A stretch of DNA of 64,000 bases from Hirundichthys speculiger (lineage: Eukaryota > Chordata > Actinopteri > Beloniformes > Exocoetidae), in contig JAGFBZ010002259.1 of the NCBI GenBank assembly GCA_018398805.1, positions 1 to 64,000 of the forward strand, read 5' to 3'. The notes under the pieces are model-generated. The model did no database searches and had not been told where the DNA came from. It saw only the letters and a list, made by a program, of their open reading frames with translations. The stretch's first letter is position 1, and every line of letters begins with the position of its first letter. The position numbers and the translations under genes were made by a program. This document shows, piece after piece, positions 10,956-23,455 of the stretch.

Positions 10956-13205
10956 CTGATGGTACCAGGTACCAGGATAATTCAGGGCCGGTTCCTGGTG
11001 GTCCAGCTGATGGTACCAGGTACCGGGATGAATCAGGGCCGGTTCCCGGTGGTCCAGCTGATGGTACCAGGTACTGGGATAATTCAGGGCCGGTTCCTGG
11101 TGGTCCAGCTGATGGTACCAGGTACCGGGATGAATCAGGGCCGGTTCCTGGTGGTCCAGCTGATGGTACCAGGTACCGGGATGAATCAGGGCCGGTTCCT
11201 GGTGGTCCAGCTGATGGTACCAGGTACCGGGATGAATCAGGGCTGGTTCCTGGTGGTCCAGCTGATGGTACCAGGTACCGGGATGAATCAGGCCGGTTCC
11301 TGGTGGTCCAGCTGATGGTACCAGGTACCGGGATGAATCAGGGCCGGTTCCTGGTGGTCCAGCTGATGGTACCAGGTACCGGGATGAATCAGGGCGGTTC
11401 CTGGTGGTCCAGCTGATGGTACCAGGTACCGGGATGAATCACGGGCTGGTTCCTGGTGGTCCAGCTGATGGTACCAGGTACCAGGATGAATCACGGCTGG
11501 TTCCTGGTGGTCCAGCTGATGGTACCAGGTACCGGGATGAATCAGGGCTGGTTCCTGGTGGTCCAGCTGATGGTACCAGGTACTGGGATGAATCAGGGCC
11601 GGTTCCTGGTGGTCCAGCTGATGGTACCAGGTACCGGGATGAATCAGGGCTGGTTCCTGGTGGTCCAGCTGATGGTACCAGGTACCAGGATGAACCACGG
11701 CCGGTTCCTGGTGGTCCAGCTGATGGTACCAGGTACCGGGATGAATCAGGGCCGGTTCCTGGTGGTCCAGCTGATGGTACCAGGTACCGGGATGAATCAG
11801 GGCTGGTTCCTGGTGGTCCAGCTGATGGTACCAGGTACCAGGATGAATCACGGCTGGTTCCTGGTGGTCCAGCTGATGGTACCAGGTACCAGGATGAATC
11901 ACGGCCGGTTCCTGGTGGTCCAGCTGATGGTACCAGGTACCGGGATGAATCAGGGCCGGTTCCTGGTGGTCCAGCTGATGGTACCAGGTACCGGGATGAA
12001 TCAGGGCTGGTTCCTGGTGGTCCAGCTGATGGTACCAGGTACCGGGATGAATCAGGGCCGGTTCCTGGTGGTCCAGCTGATGGTACCAGGTACCAGGGAT
12101 GAATCAGGGGCCTGGTTCCTGGTGGTCCAGCTGATGGTACCAGGTACCAGGATGAATCAGGGCCGGTTCCTGGTGGTCCAGCTGATGGTACCAGGTACCA
12201 GGTACCAGGATGAATCAGGGCCGGTTCCTGGTGGTCCAGCTGATGGTTCCAGGTACCGGGATGAATCAGGGCTGGTTCCTGGTGGTCCAGCTGATGGTTC
12301 CAGGTACCGGGATGAATCAGGGCCGGTTCCTGGTGGTCCAGCTGATGGTACCAGGTACCAGGATGAATCAGGGCCGGTTCCTGGTGGTCCAGCTGATGGT
12401 ACCAGGTACCAGGATGAACCAGGATCCACGGCCGGTTCCTGGTGGTCCAGCTGATGGTACCAGGTACCGGATGAATCAGGGCCGGTTCCTGGTGGTCCAG
12501 CTGATGGTTCCAGGTACCAGGGATGAATCAGGGCCGGTTCCTGGTGGTCCAGCTGATGGTACCAGGTACCGGGATGAATCAGGGCCGGTTCCTGGTGGTC
12601 CAGCTGATGGTACCAGGTACCGGGATGAATCAGGCCGGTCCCGGTGGTCCAGCTGATGGTACAGGTACCGGATGAATCAGGGCAGGTACCAGGTGATGAT
12701 GGTGCATGGGAAATCAGGGCCGGTTCCTGGTGGTCCAGCTGATGGTTCCAGGTACCGGGATGAATCAGGGCTGGTTCCTGGTGGTCCAGCTGATGGTTCC
12801 AGGTACCGGGATGAATCAGGCCGGTTCCTGGTGGTCCAGCTGATGGTACAGGTACCGGGATGAATCAGGGCGGTTCCGGTGGTCCAGCTGATGGTACAAG
12901 GTACCGGGATGAATCAGGGCTGGTTCCTGGTGGTCCAGCTGATGGTACCAGGTACCAGGGGATGAGGGCGGTTCCTGGTGGTCCAGCTGGTTACAGGGGG
13001 TCCTGGTGGTCCATGAACCAGGGCCGTGCTGGGCTACCAGGTACCAGGATGAACCAGGGCCGGTTCCTGATGGTCCAGCTGGTGCTACCAGGTACCGGGA
13101 TGAATCAGGGCTGGTTCCTGGTGGTCCAGCTGGTGCTACCAGGTACCAGGATGAACCAGGGCCGGTTCCTGGTTGTCCAGCTGATGCTACCAGGTACCAG
13201 GATGA
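10956..13205. repeat. 51-bp minisatellite, about 44 copies, open in several frames
   Basis: The starts CTGATGGTACCAGGTACC recur at 10956, 11007 and 11058, an exact 51-bp step, and continue to about 13205. Each unit carries one or two KpnI-type GGTACC words and a GGTTCCTGGTGGTCCAG half. As 51 equals 17 codons, one phase reads a repeating PADGTRYRDESGPVPGG peptide, another reads a VQLMVPGTGMNQGRFLV peptide, and the minus strand is open too. Openness on both strands argues for repeat structure and not a selected coding region. Units from about 12640 onward are increasingly rearranged. Confidence 0.95.
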
Positions 13206-14234
13206 ATCTCACAACACTTTTTGCTTTTGTTTCTGGTTGTGAGGGAAAGATGGCCGACGTCTCACAGGTGCGGTTTGTTTTTCTGGGCTAGAAACAAAGT
13301 TTATTCACTTCATTTAAGCAGCTAAGTCCCTGTTGAGATCAAAGATCTTTTACCTGAAGGCCTGTTAGACATGTAGAAAAATAACCCCACACACTACTTC
13401 CTGCAGGTAACTTAGAGTCACCAGTTCACCTGACATCCATGTTTTCGGACCTGCCTGCCGGGATTCGAACCAGCCCCTAGTGGTGGTTAAAGGGAACTTT
13501 CAAACTTTAGAGATGTAGTCAAGAACCAACTGCTTTAGATCTGAGGCTGTTATGATTTAAATTCCAGTTTTGTTAATGTGAGGTGAGATTACCTGCCAGG
13601 ACTTTACGAGTAGCAACTTAACAGAGATTTTTCTGAATTTAATTTCTCTTACCACAGTGAACTATTTTACACTTATAGCTTTAAGAATGTCTGAATCGTA
13701 TTACAAGTCCTTTTTCAGACGGGAATGTTGGACACATTGGACATCTGATGATCTTCCTGAGGACGTGGAACAAGTTACTTCTAAACATTCACATGTACTA
13801 GTTTAAACTAAAGTCAAAGCAGGACAGGAAGTGTTCTTGGTTTTTCTGGAGTGGTCTGTTGCCGTAGCAGCGAGATGTGATGGAGGTATTAGAGAGAACA
13901 GCCAACAGAAAAGTATGAAGAGGAAAAAACCTTGACAGAGGAGCTTAGAGTTGGGAAATCTCTCCCCAGTGATTCATCCCCAGTTTTCACAGACGTAATG
14001 CTAAATTAATTTTTATCCAACGTTCATGCTGTTTCATTTTGGTGATGGAGGTGTGCTAATAGCAAATGTGTGGGGATGGTTTTATCCCAGACGGACTCAT
14101 AACTCCTGATGGCACCACTGCAAACTGGCACACAAGTCTAACAGAGTAAAACACATCATTAGATATAAAAAGCACTTCACATGTTTTTCACTCCCGGGAA
14201 CGACCAAAGCATGTTAAATATTTGTTAATTGACC
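13206..14234. other. No gene recognised (about 1 kb)
   Basis: There is a GGGATTCGAACC word near 13460 that resembles a tRNA B-box complement, but no cloverleaf can be built around it. Otherwise no exon or repeat is recognised. Confidence 0.45.
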
Positions 14235-15137
14235 CCCAGGAGCCCTGATGTTGCTCCTGGTAGGGTCACCAAGCACAAACTGGTCCTGGTGGCCGGGCCT
14301 TTACCCATGGGGCCCGGCCACCAGGACCGGGCTACATGGGTTCGCCTCCCTGTGGGCGCACCACCTGCAGGGAGGACCGTAAGGGCCGGGTGCGTGTGCC
14401 TTGGACGGCCAGCAAAGGTGTGGGCCTTGACATGCCGACCCCCAGGTGACTAAACTGGCTACTGGGACATGGAAAGGCATCAGGACACTCCTGGTTGTAG
14501 ATCAATGATTGACTTTATAGTCGTATCATCTGATCTTCGGCCGTATGTTCTAGACTCTGGTAAAGAGAGGAGCTGAGCTGTCAGCTGATCACTACCTGGT
14601 GGTGGGTTGGATCAGATGGAGGGAGGATGATGGTCAGACCTGGTAGGACCAAACGTGTAGTGAGGGTCTGTGAGTGATGGTAGATCTTTGTTCCAACCCT
14701 CACCTGTGGTCATGAAGAGAGACTGAAATAAGGAGATCACTGGTACCAGCAGCTGAGATGAGTTTCCTCCAGGGAGGCTGGACTCTCCCTCAGACAGGAG
14801 GAGAAGTTCAGTCATCAGGAGAGACTCAGAGTAGAGCTGCTGCTCCTCCACATGGAGAGGAGACACCTGAGGAGGTTCATCTGGTCAGGATGACTCCTGG
14901 ATGCCTCCCTGGAGAGGAGTTTCAGACATGTCCAACTGGGAGAAGACCAGGAGACAGACCAGGACACACTGGAGAGATGATGTCTCTCAGCTGGCCTGGA
15001 GCTCCTTGATGTTCTCAGAGGAACTGGTGGAGGCAGCTGGAGGGAGATCTGGACCTCTGCTGAAGCTGCTGCCACATGACCGGACTACTGATTAAGAGGA
15101 AGATGATGGATGGATGGATGGATGGATGATGGATGGA
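14235..15137 (+). mobile_element. Rex3/RTE-like LINE, internally deleted
   Basis: Three pieces of one LINE family are joined in order. The 5' part (about 14235-14466) has the GTAGGGTCACCAAGC, GGGGCCCGGCCACCAGG and CTGGCTACTGGGACATGG words typical of the RTE/Rex3 5' region. The middle (about 14467-14700) encodes a degraded stretch of apurinic-type endonuclease, around residues corresponding to SMIDF...DLRPYVLD...SADHYLVV. The 3' part (about 14800-15105) has the conserved GGAGAGGAG, GGAGGTTCATCTGGTCAGG and TCTCTCAGCTGGCCTGGA words. It ends in a GGAT-type microsatellite tail (15108-15137). The whole reverse transcriptase is missing, so it is dead. Confidence 0.8.
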
Positions 15138-16344
15138 TGCTTTATTAGTTGGTGACCAATTACCAGTCATATCCATAAAATGATAAATCTTATGCAAACC
15201 TAAATATACCCTGTTGCTCATAACATTATATTTTTTAATCTCTCCTCGTGAACTGACTGTGGAAATGTGATTTATTCTTGATAGACAGCTTGTCTGAAAA
15301 TAAAATGATTCCAGCTTTTACATGCATCAGTGTGGGTCGGTGGCCACGAGGGAAACAGGAATCACTCCAGCAACAACTAATTTGATCCAGTTACTCTGTT
15401 TTTTAATCTTTATTTTATGATTTTACATCGATATTTTAATCTGAAGCATGAAGATGTTGGAAAGTAGGTCTGCAGTTTGTATCATGAAGATGCAGAACAA
15501 GGTGGTTTAAAGTTGGGCAGATCAGGTGTTTCAAAGATGAACCTGTGAAGGTCCAGAGACACTGATGTCAGAGATTCTGTAGCATCTGTGGTCCAAAGAT
15601 GGACGTCTGGTTTTATACTGTCTGATATAAAAGTCGTGTTACTGTTAATGGCAGAATAGAAGGAAGGTTCCAGTGACTTTGGATCAGAGAACCAATGGAC
15701 CAGATATCAGGTTCTGTTTCTGCAGAAACCCATCTGATCATTTTATCTCTGAAACGTTGATCTTCACAGTGAAGTGTCCCATGAGTCGAGCTGCTTCAGC
15801 TAATCTATAACACACTCACTATCTGAACCCAGATCTGGACACTTGAACCCATTTACCAGGCTTAAATAGTGAAATAAATTAAATTAAATTATAGTTATGT
15901 ATCTGGAGGTTTTTCCAACTAAAACAGTTTAAACAGCATATTTTTGGAAATACCATCCTTTTATTTTTGGTGACTGTGTTCATGTTTATTTTCAAACCGT
16001 CTTAAATGGGTCATTCCAGCTGAACTGAGAACAGCTCTACCTGAGGAGAACAGGAAAGTGAGATGATGCTGAGGGTTCAGGTGAGTCAGTCTACTGACAG
16101 TCTGACAGCCATCTTGTTTCTCAATCCATTTCCCATGAAGAACATCTGGATAACATCTCACATCTGTCACTGATTCCTGAGCTCTCCACCATAGACCCAG
16201 CTAATCAATAATGAAGGGCTGACTTCAGCTAATCCAATATAATTCTAGCTTTTAACCCAAAATAAATGAATAAAACCACTTCTACTGCATTCAGGCTGGA
16301 ACGACCAGAATCAAGACACACGAGACGCATCAGCTGTTCTGCAT
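15138..16344. other. No gene recognised (about 1.2 kb)
   Basis: AT-rich unique sequence. Short frames only, and none with a known domain. Confidence 0.5.
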
Positions 16345-19300
16345 CTGAAGACATGAGAGCAGAGACACGCTGGGACCTGGACAGAAAACTGTTGGACCAG
16401 AGACTGAGGACAGAGAACTGCTGGACCAGAGACTGAGGACAGAAAACTGCTGGACCAGAGACTGAGGACAGAGAACTGCTGGACTAGAGACTGAGGACAG
16501 AGAACTGCTGGACCAGAGACTGAGGACAGAGACTGCTGGACCAGGACAGAGACTGAGGAGACTGAGGACCAGAGACTGAGGACAGAGATGACTGAGAGAC
16601 TGACTGAGGATGGGACCAGAGACTGAGGACAGAACTGGACTGACTAGAGACTGAGGACTGACAGACTGAGGACAGAGACTGAGAGACAGAGACCTGCTGG
16701 ACCAGAGACTGAGGACAGACTGGACCAGAGACTGACAGAAACCAGACTGCTGGACCAGAGACTGAGGACAGAAACTGCTGGACCAGAGACTGAGGACGAG
16801 AAGAGAACTGACTGAGACTGAGACAGAGAACTGCTGGACCAGAGACTGAGGACAGAGAACTGCTGGACCAGAGACTGAGGACAGAGAACTGCTGACCAGA
16901 GACTGAGGACAGAGAACTGGAGAGACCAGAGAGACTGAGGACAGAAAGAGGGACCAGAGACTGAGGACAGAGAACTGGGACAGAGACTGAGACCTAGAGA
17001 CCCTAGACTGGACAGAGAGAACTGATGAGGACCAGAGACTGAGGACAGAAAACTGCTGGACCAGAGACTGAGGACAGAGAGACTGTGGGACCAGAGGACA
17101 GAGACTGAGAGACAGGACAGAACTGCTGGACTGGACCAGGAGACTGAGGACCAGAGGGGAGACTGCTGGGACCAGAGGACTGAGGGACAGGACAGAGAAC
17201 TGCTGGACCAGAGACTGAGAGGACAGAGAACTGCTGGACAAGGAGACTGAGGACAGAGAACTGCTGGACAGAGAGAGGACAGAGAAACTGGGAGGACCAG
17301 AGACTGAGGACAGAAAACTGCTGGACAGAGAGACTGAGGACAGAGAACTGCTGGGACCAGAGACTGAGGACAGAGAACTGCTGGACCAGAGACTGAGGAC
17401 AGAGAACTGCTGGACCAGAGACTGAGGACTGAGACAGACTGAGAGACTGACAGAGAGACAGAGATGGACCAGAGACTGAGGACAGAGAAACTGCTGGACC
17501 AGAGACTGAGGACAGAGAACTGAGAGACTGAGGACAGAGAAACTGGAGGACCAGAGACTGAGGACAGAGAACTGACTGAGACTGACAGAGACTGAGGACA
17601 GAGAACTGAGGGACCAGAGACTGAGGACTGGACCAGACTGAGGACAGAGAACTGCTGGACCAGAGACTGAGGACAGAGAACTGGGACCAGAGACTGAGGA
17701 CAGAGAACTGCTGGACCAGAGACTGAGGACTGAGAGAGAGGACAGAGACTGAGGACTGCTGGACAGAGACTGAGGACAGAGAAACTGGAGGACCAGAGAC
17801 TGAGGACAGAGAGACTGGGACTGAGGACAGAGAAACTGCTGGGACCAGAGACTGAGGACAGAGAACTGCTGGACAGAGAGACTGAGGACAGAGAACTGGG
17901 GACCAGAGACTGAGGACAGAGAACTGAGGACAGAGAAACTGGGACCAGAGACTGAGACAGAGAACTGGGACCAGAGACTGAGGACAGAGAACTGCTGGAC
18001 CAGAGACTGAGAGGACAGAGAACTGGGGACCAGAGACTGAGGACAGAGAACTGCTGGACCAGAGGACTGAGGACAGAGAAACTGCTGGACCAGAGACTGA
18101 GGACAGAGAACTGGGACTGGACCAGAGACTGAGGACAGAGAACTGCTGGACCAGAGACTGAGGACAGAGAACTGCTGGACCAGAGACAGAGAACTGAGGA
18201 CAGAGACTGAGACTGGAGGACCAGAGGACTGAGGACAGAGAAACTGCTGGACCAGAGACTGAGGACAGAGAACAGAGAACTGGAGGACCAGAGACTGAGG
18301 ACAGAGAACTGCTGGACCAGAGACTGAGGACAGAGAAATGCTGGACCATGCTGGACCAGAGACTGAAGGAGGACAGAGAACTGAGGACCAGAGACTGAGG
18401 GACAGAGAACTGGGGACCAGAGACTGAGGACAGAGAGAACTGCTGGACCAGAGAGGACTGAGGACAGAGAGAACTGGAGGACCAGAGACTGAGGACAGAA
18501 CTGAAACTGCTGGACCAGAGACTGAGGACAGAGAACTGCTGGACCAGAGACTGAGGACAGGAGAGAACTGCTGGACCAGAGACTGAGGACAGAGAAACTG
18601 GGAGGAGACCAGAGACTGAGGACAGAGAACTGCTGGACCAGAGACTGAGGACAGAGAACTGGTGGACCAGAGACTGAGGACAGAAGAACTGCTGGACCAG
18701 AGACTGAGGACAGAGAACTGGACAGACCAGAGACTGAGGACAGAGAACTGGACCAGAGACCAGAGACTGAGGACAGAGAACTGCTGGACCAGAGACTGAG
18801 GACAGAGAACTGGAGACCAGAGACTGAGGAGACAGAGACTGAGGACAGAGAACTGGGAGAGACCAGAGACTGAGGACAGAGAACTGCTGGACCAGAGACT
18901 GAGGACAGAGAACTGCTGGACCAGAGAGAGACTGAGGACGAGAGAACTGGAGAGACCAGAGACTGAGGACAGAGACTGAGGACCAGAGGAACTGGAGGAC
19001 CAGAGACTGAGGACAGAGAACTGGAGAGACCAGAGACTGAGGACAGAGAACTGGGACCAGAGACTGAGGACAGAGAACTGGACCAGAGACCAGAGACTGA
19101 GGACAGAGAACTGCTGGACCAGAGACTGAGGACAGAGAACTGGAGGACTGCAGAGAACTGAGGACAGAGAGAGAACTGGCTGGACCAGAGACTGAGGACA
19201 GAGAAACTGGAGGACCAGAGACTGAGGATGGGAGACTGAGGACAGAGAACTGCTGGACCAGAGACTGAGGACAGAGAACTGAGAGACTGGGACAGAGAGA

Positions 19301-20945
19301 CTGAGGACAGAGAACTGCTGGACAGAGACTGACTGAGGACAGAGAACTGGACCAGAGACTGAGGACAGAGAACTGCTGGACCAGAGACTGAGGACAGAGA
19401 ACTGGTGGACCAGAGACTGCAGAGACTGAGGACAGAGAACTGGTGGACCAGAGACTGAGGACAGAGAACTGGACAGGACCAGAGACTGAGGACTGGGACA
19501 GAGACTGAGACTGAGGACAGAGAACTGGAGGACCAGAGACTGAGGACAGAGAACTGCTGGACCAGAGACTGAGGACAGAGACAGAACTGCTGGACCAGAG
19601 ACTGAGGACAGAGAACTGCTGGACCAGAGACTGAGGACAGAGAACTGCTGGACCAGAGACTGAGGACAGAGAACTGCTGGACCAGAGACTGAGGACAGAG
19701 AACTGCTGGACCAGAGACTGAGGACAGAGAACTGGACTGAGACCAGAGACTGAGGACAGAGAACTGCTGGACCAGAGACTAAGGACAGAGAACTGGGACC
19801 AGAGACTGAGGACAGAGAACTGCTGGACCAGAGACTGAGGACAGAGAGAACTGGACCAGAGACTGAGGACAGAGAAACTGCTGGACCAGAGACTGAGGAG
19901 AGACAGAGAACTGGAGGACCAGACTGAGACAGAGACTGCAGAGACTGAGGACAGAGAGAACTGGAGAGACCAGAGACTGAGGACAGAGAACTGCTGGACC
20001 AGAGACTGAGGACAGAGAACTGGGGACCAGAGACTGAGAGAGACAGAGAACTGGAGGACCAGAGACTGAGGACAGAGAACTGCTGAGGACCAGAGACTGA
20101 GGACAGAGAACTGCCAGAGACTGACAGAGACTGAGGACCAGAGGACTGGAGGACCAGAGACTGAGGACAGAGAAACTGCTGGACCAGAGACTGAGGACAG
20201 AGAACTGCTGGACCAGAGACTGAGGACAGAGAACTGCTGAGACCAGACTGACTGAGGACACAGAGAACTGGAGGACCAGAGACTGAGGACAGAGAAACTG
20301 CTGGACCAGAGACTGAGGACAGAGAACTGCTGGACCAGAGACTGAGGACGGAGAACTGCTGGACCAGAGACTGAGGACAGAGAACTGGAGGACCAGAGAC
20401 TGAGGACAGAGAAACTGGGGGACCAGAGACTGAGGACAGAGAACTGCTGGACCAGAGACTGAGGACAGAGAGAACTGGACCAGAGACCAGAGACTGAGGA
20501 CAGAGAACTGAGAGACAGAGGAACTGGGACAGAGACCAGAGGACTGAGGACAGAGAACTGCTGGACCAGAGACTGAGGACAGAGAACTGGACAGGACCAG
20601 AGACTGAGGACAGAGAAACTGCTGGACCAGAGGACTGAGGACAGAGAACTGGGACCAGAGACTGAGGACAGAGAACTGCTGGACCAGAGACTGAGGACAG
20701 AAAACTGGAGGACCAGAGACTGAGGACAGAGACTGAGGACATAGAACTGCTGGACCAGAGACTGAGGACAGAGAACTGGAGGACCAGAGACTGAGGACAG
20801 AGAACTGCTGGACCAGAGACTGAGGACAGAGAACTGCTGGACCAGAGACTGAGGACAGAGAACTGCTGGACCAGAGACTGAGGACAGAGAACTGATGGAC
20901 CAGAGACTGAGGACAGAGACTGAGGACAGAGAACTAGTGGACCTC
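16345..20945. repeat. 29-bp minisatellite, about 4.6 kb, open across a spurious 1546-codon frame
   Basis: The unit contains GGACCAGAGACTGAGGACAG followed by AGAACTGCT. Perfect neighbours are 29 bp apart (19621, 19650, 19679). About 150 units are present, many with small internal losses such as loss of CTGCT or duplication of GAGA. Because 29 is not divisible by three, the minus strand reads the unit in all three phases. All three lack stops, so a frame from 16330 to 20970 stays open for 1546 codons with a Ser/Leu/Val/Pro/Gln-rich pattern. Indels do not close it for the same reason. I see no independent evidence of coding. Confidence 0.95.
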
Positions 20946-21977
20946 TTTGTGGCATGATGTGAATGGTCATCTTGAATATAGAAGGAGGAGATGATTGTGG
21001 ATTTTAGGAGGACCAGAAATATTCATGAGAAGAAGTGAAGGTGGTGAGTTCACCTGGACTCAGACTCACCTGTAGAAGCAACACTGATGCTACGTCCACA
21101 CAGAATATCTAAAGTTTACTTTTCAGGAACGTTCAGGAAGATGCTTCATATTTCCAGTAAGTCTGTTGTGGAGAAACCACCTCACCTGCAGTCACCTGTT
21201 GGGCAGCAGCGTCTAAAACCAGCGACTCTAAAAGACTGAACCCGTTAAAATGTGTTGTTTTTCTGTTGAAACTAGGGTTTTGGAAACATTCTTCTGTGCT
21301 GTTTTGAATGAATTTCTACTGGTAACTGGTCATTTATTAACATTTGTTAGGATGAGACACTGGACGTTGTCATCGTTATGGGAGGAGCTTAAGAGCTCCA
21401 AAAACCAGCTTACGACAAGAATAAGAACCTCAAAGGTCAAGAAGTAGATGAAGGGTGTAGAGCAGGTGGAGTATTGAGATCAGGAGGTGGAAATGGTTTC
21501 ATTTGAAGTGTGAGAACTCTAGAAATTAAACTGATGAGTTTGTAGACGCTGACAGGGAGACAGCAGGAATATCATGTTTTTGAGACCTGGATATAAAACT
21601 TCTGTTCATGAACTACAGGAAGACAAAAGACTTGCAACAGAAAGTTAGGAATGCTTGCAGCTGTCAGCTGTCTACAGATGTGCAGGCCTGGACATCTTAA
21701 TGTGAAGGAACACCTCTGCATCCCAGATGTTGAACTGTTGGTCATCGGTACTCCCCCCCCCCAGCCCCTTCTAGTGTTATAAAAGGAAGACACTCCAACA
21801 TTCTCAGTGGATTTGTCCTGAAGACCTCTGTAGTGATCAGATCAGTGTACCACTCGGCCGATTAAATATTCTGCATAGCATATTAAACATTGCATCAATC
21901 TTTCTGTATTAAACTTTCTAATTGGTCTTTGCTTTCAGTCTCTTCTTGACACCAGATAAAAGAACACAAAAAACTTT
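20946..21977. other. No gene recognised; possible LTR-like signals near 21.78 kb
   Basis: The stretch 21700-21930 has a C-run, a TATAAAAGG word and several ATTAAA words within 150 bp, an arrangement seen in LTR U3-R-U5 regions. No paired LTR, primer-binding site or pol gene is found nearby, so this remains a suggestion. A short 65-codon frame at 21250-21447 has no recognised domain. Confidence 0.35.
21778..21786 (+). promoter_or_regulatory. Consensus TATA box (TATAAAAGG)
   Basis: It is a perfect TATAAAAGG preceded by a C-rich run and followed within 80-140 bp by ATTAAA words. It may belong to an old LTR or to an unrecognised promoter. No downstream coding exon could be assigned. Confidence 0.3.
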
Positions 21978-22081
21978 CCATACGTTTGTATGTATGAATG
22001 TACTTGTGTATGTACGTATGTTTGTACGTATGCATGTATGTCCATATATACCGATATATATACATATGTGTGTATGTATGT
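21978..22081. repeat. Degenerate (GTAT)n microsatellite, left part
   Basis: Runs of GTAT with GTAC and GCAT variants. It is the left half of a tract interrupted by the hAT element at 22082-23189 and resuming at 23190. Confidence 0.85.
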
Positions 22082-23189
22082 TAGGGGTGCATCATAACTA
22101 TCAGACCGATAACAGGAAATTATGATGTCATTCCGATAAGTCCGATATCACGACGAATAGCCCCGATAACATATATATTTTTGTCAACACAGCAGTGTCT
22201 CGCTCCCTCTGAGCCTTGAATGACCAGCAGTGAATGTTATGTTCAAGTGACGTCGGCATAATCAGAAAAACGATTTCTCAGTAAGGAAAATCAAGAATAC
22301 CCCCTCATTCCAGAAAACAACTCGTTAACTCGGTCATAATTTTAGTAGTTGCTAACTTGAATTGATATTTGCAGTATTTTCCCACATGTTACACATAAAA
22401 AAAAGAAAAAAATAGAAAAGGCGACTAGCAAAAGAGGGAACGTCGGAATTTACGTTACACCTTGAATGCAGCCTGCAGCACAGCGCTGATCACAACAAAC
22501 ATGGCGGCGTGGAACTTGGTTAAAGTTTCAGAAGAAGATAGTTTGGTGGTTATTTGTGACGAATCCTCCGAGTGAATTCTACGAGGAGGGAAGCACAAGC
22601 TTTAATACGTAAAACCTGATCAGCCACCTACAACATAACAATCACTTCCATGGAGTTTTGAAATCACGCTAATGTGAGCTAATGGAAGCTAATGCTAACG
22701 TGCGCAAGCCAGAAGCAGTCTCCCCTCTCACTCATTCCTCTCATCTAAAGCTCCCATGAGATTAAAAAATAAAAACTACTGAACCTCATTTACTTTAATT
22801 AAAGGTATTAATTTAAATGGAACCACAAGCCAAAATCCTTTAAATGTTAATCTTTTTCAGTTAGTAATTCTGATGCATGTATTTCCATCAGTTCAAGGAG
22901 CCTTTATTTTTTATATCAGTCAGTAATGAACCTTATTTAAGTTAATGTGAGATATCAAATAGGTTTGTTTGATAGCTTTAAGAAAATGTTTGAGAGGCTT
23001 GCCAATAGTTTTTCATTGGATAAAATAAATATCTGTTCATATAAAAAGTCAAAACTATTTTGATTTTGTTCATAGTATTGATGTAATGATCTTAGGTATA
23101 TGTGTGTGTTATCATGGTATCGGCCTTCAGGAGCTGAAAGTTATCGGTTATTAGTATTGGTTTTAAAAAACAGTTATCGTGGATCCCTA
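22082..23189. mobile_element. Non-autonomous hAT element inserted in a GTAT tract
   Basis: The left end TAGGGGTGCATCATAACT pairs with the right end, whose reverse complement is TAGGGATCCACGATAACT (13 of 18 match). It is flanked by ATGTATGT at 22074-22081 and again at 23190-23197, the 8-bp target duplication expected of hAT elements. The flank is itself a GTAT repeat, so that duplication alone is weak evidence. Inside, an ATG at 22501 opens a 24-codon frame (MAAWNLVKVS...) that may be a remnant of a transposase N-terminus. No full transposase is present. Total length is 1108 bp. Confidence 0.7.
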
Positions 23190-23455
23190 ATGTATGTATG
23201 TATGTACGTAAGTATGTAACTATGTAAGTATGTACATATGTCTGTATGCACATACGTATTTATTTATTTACGTACACATGTACGGACATATGTACTTCAG
23301 TACGTTTGTATGTATGTAGTATGTACGTATGTACACATGTCTGTATCTACGTGCGTATTTATTTATGTATGTACGCATGTATGTACTTAGCACATATGTA
23401 CGTATATGTGTATGTATGTATGTATGTACGTACGTATTTTTTATGTATGTAACTG
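23190..23455. repeat. Degenerate (GTAT)n microsatellite, right part
   Basis: GTAT units mixed with GTAC, ATTT and ACAT variants for about 260 bp. Reads as Tyr/Val/Cys-rich peptides in several frames, none of which are genes. Confidence 0.85.

Noticed and set aside
11456..12454. A 332-codon plus-strand frame with a 17-residue repeat
   Set aside because: The 51-bp unit keeps several frames on both strands open at once, with no sign of a start, splice border or domain.
13450..13475. tRNA B-box-like word GGGATTCGAACC
   Set aside because: No A-box at the right distance and no acceptor pairing on either strand.
14229..14453. A 74-codon plus frame in GC-rich DNA
   Set aside because: It falls in the 5' region of the Rex3-like LINE and matches that element, not a host gene.
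16330..20970. A 1546-codon minus-strand open frame
   Set aside because: It is a translation of the 29-bp array in three cycling phases. Composition and indel tolerance follow from the repeat alone.
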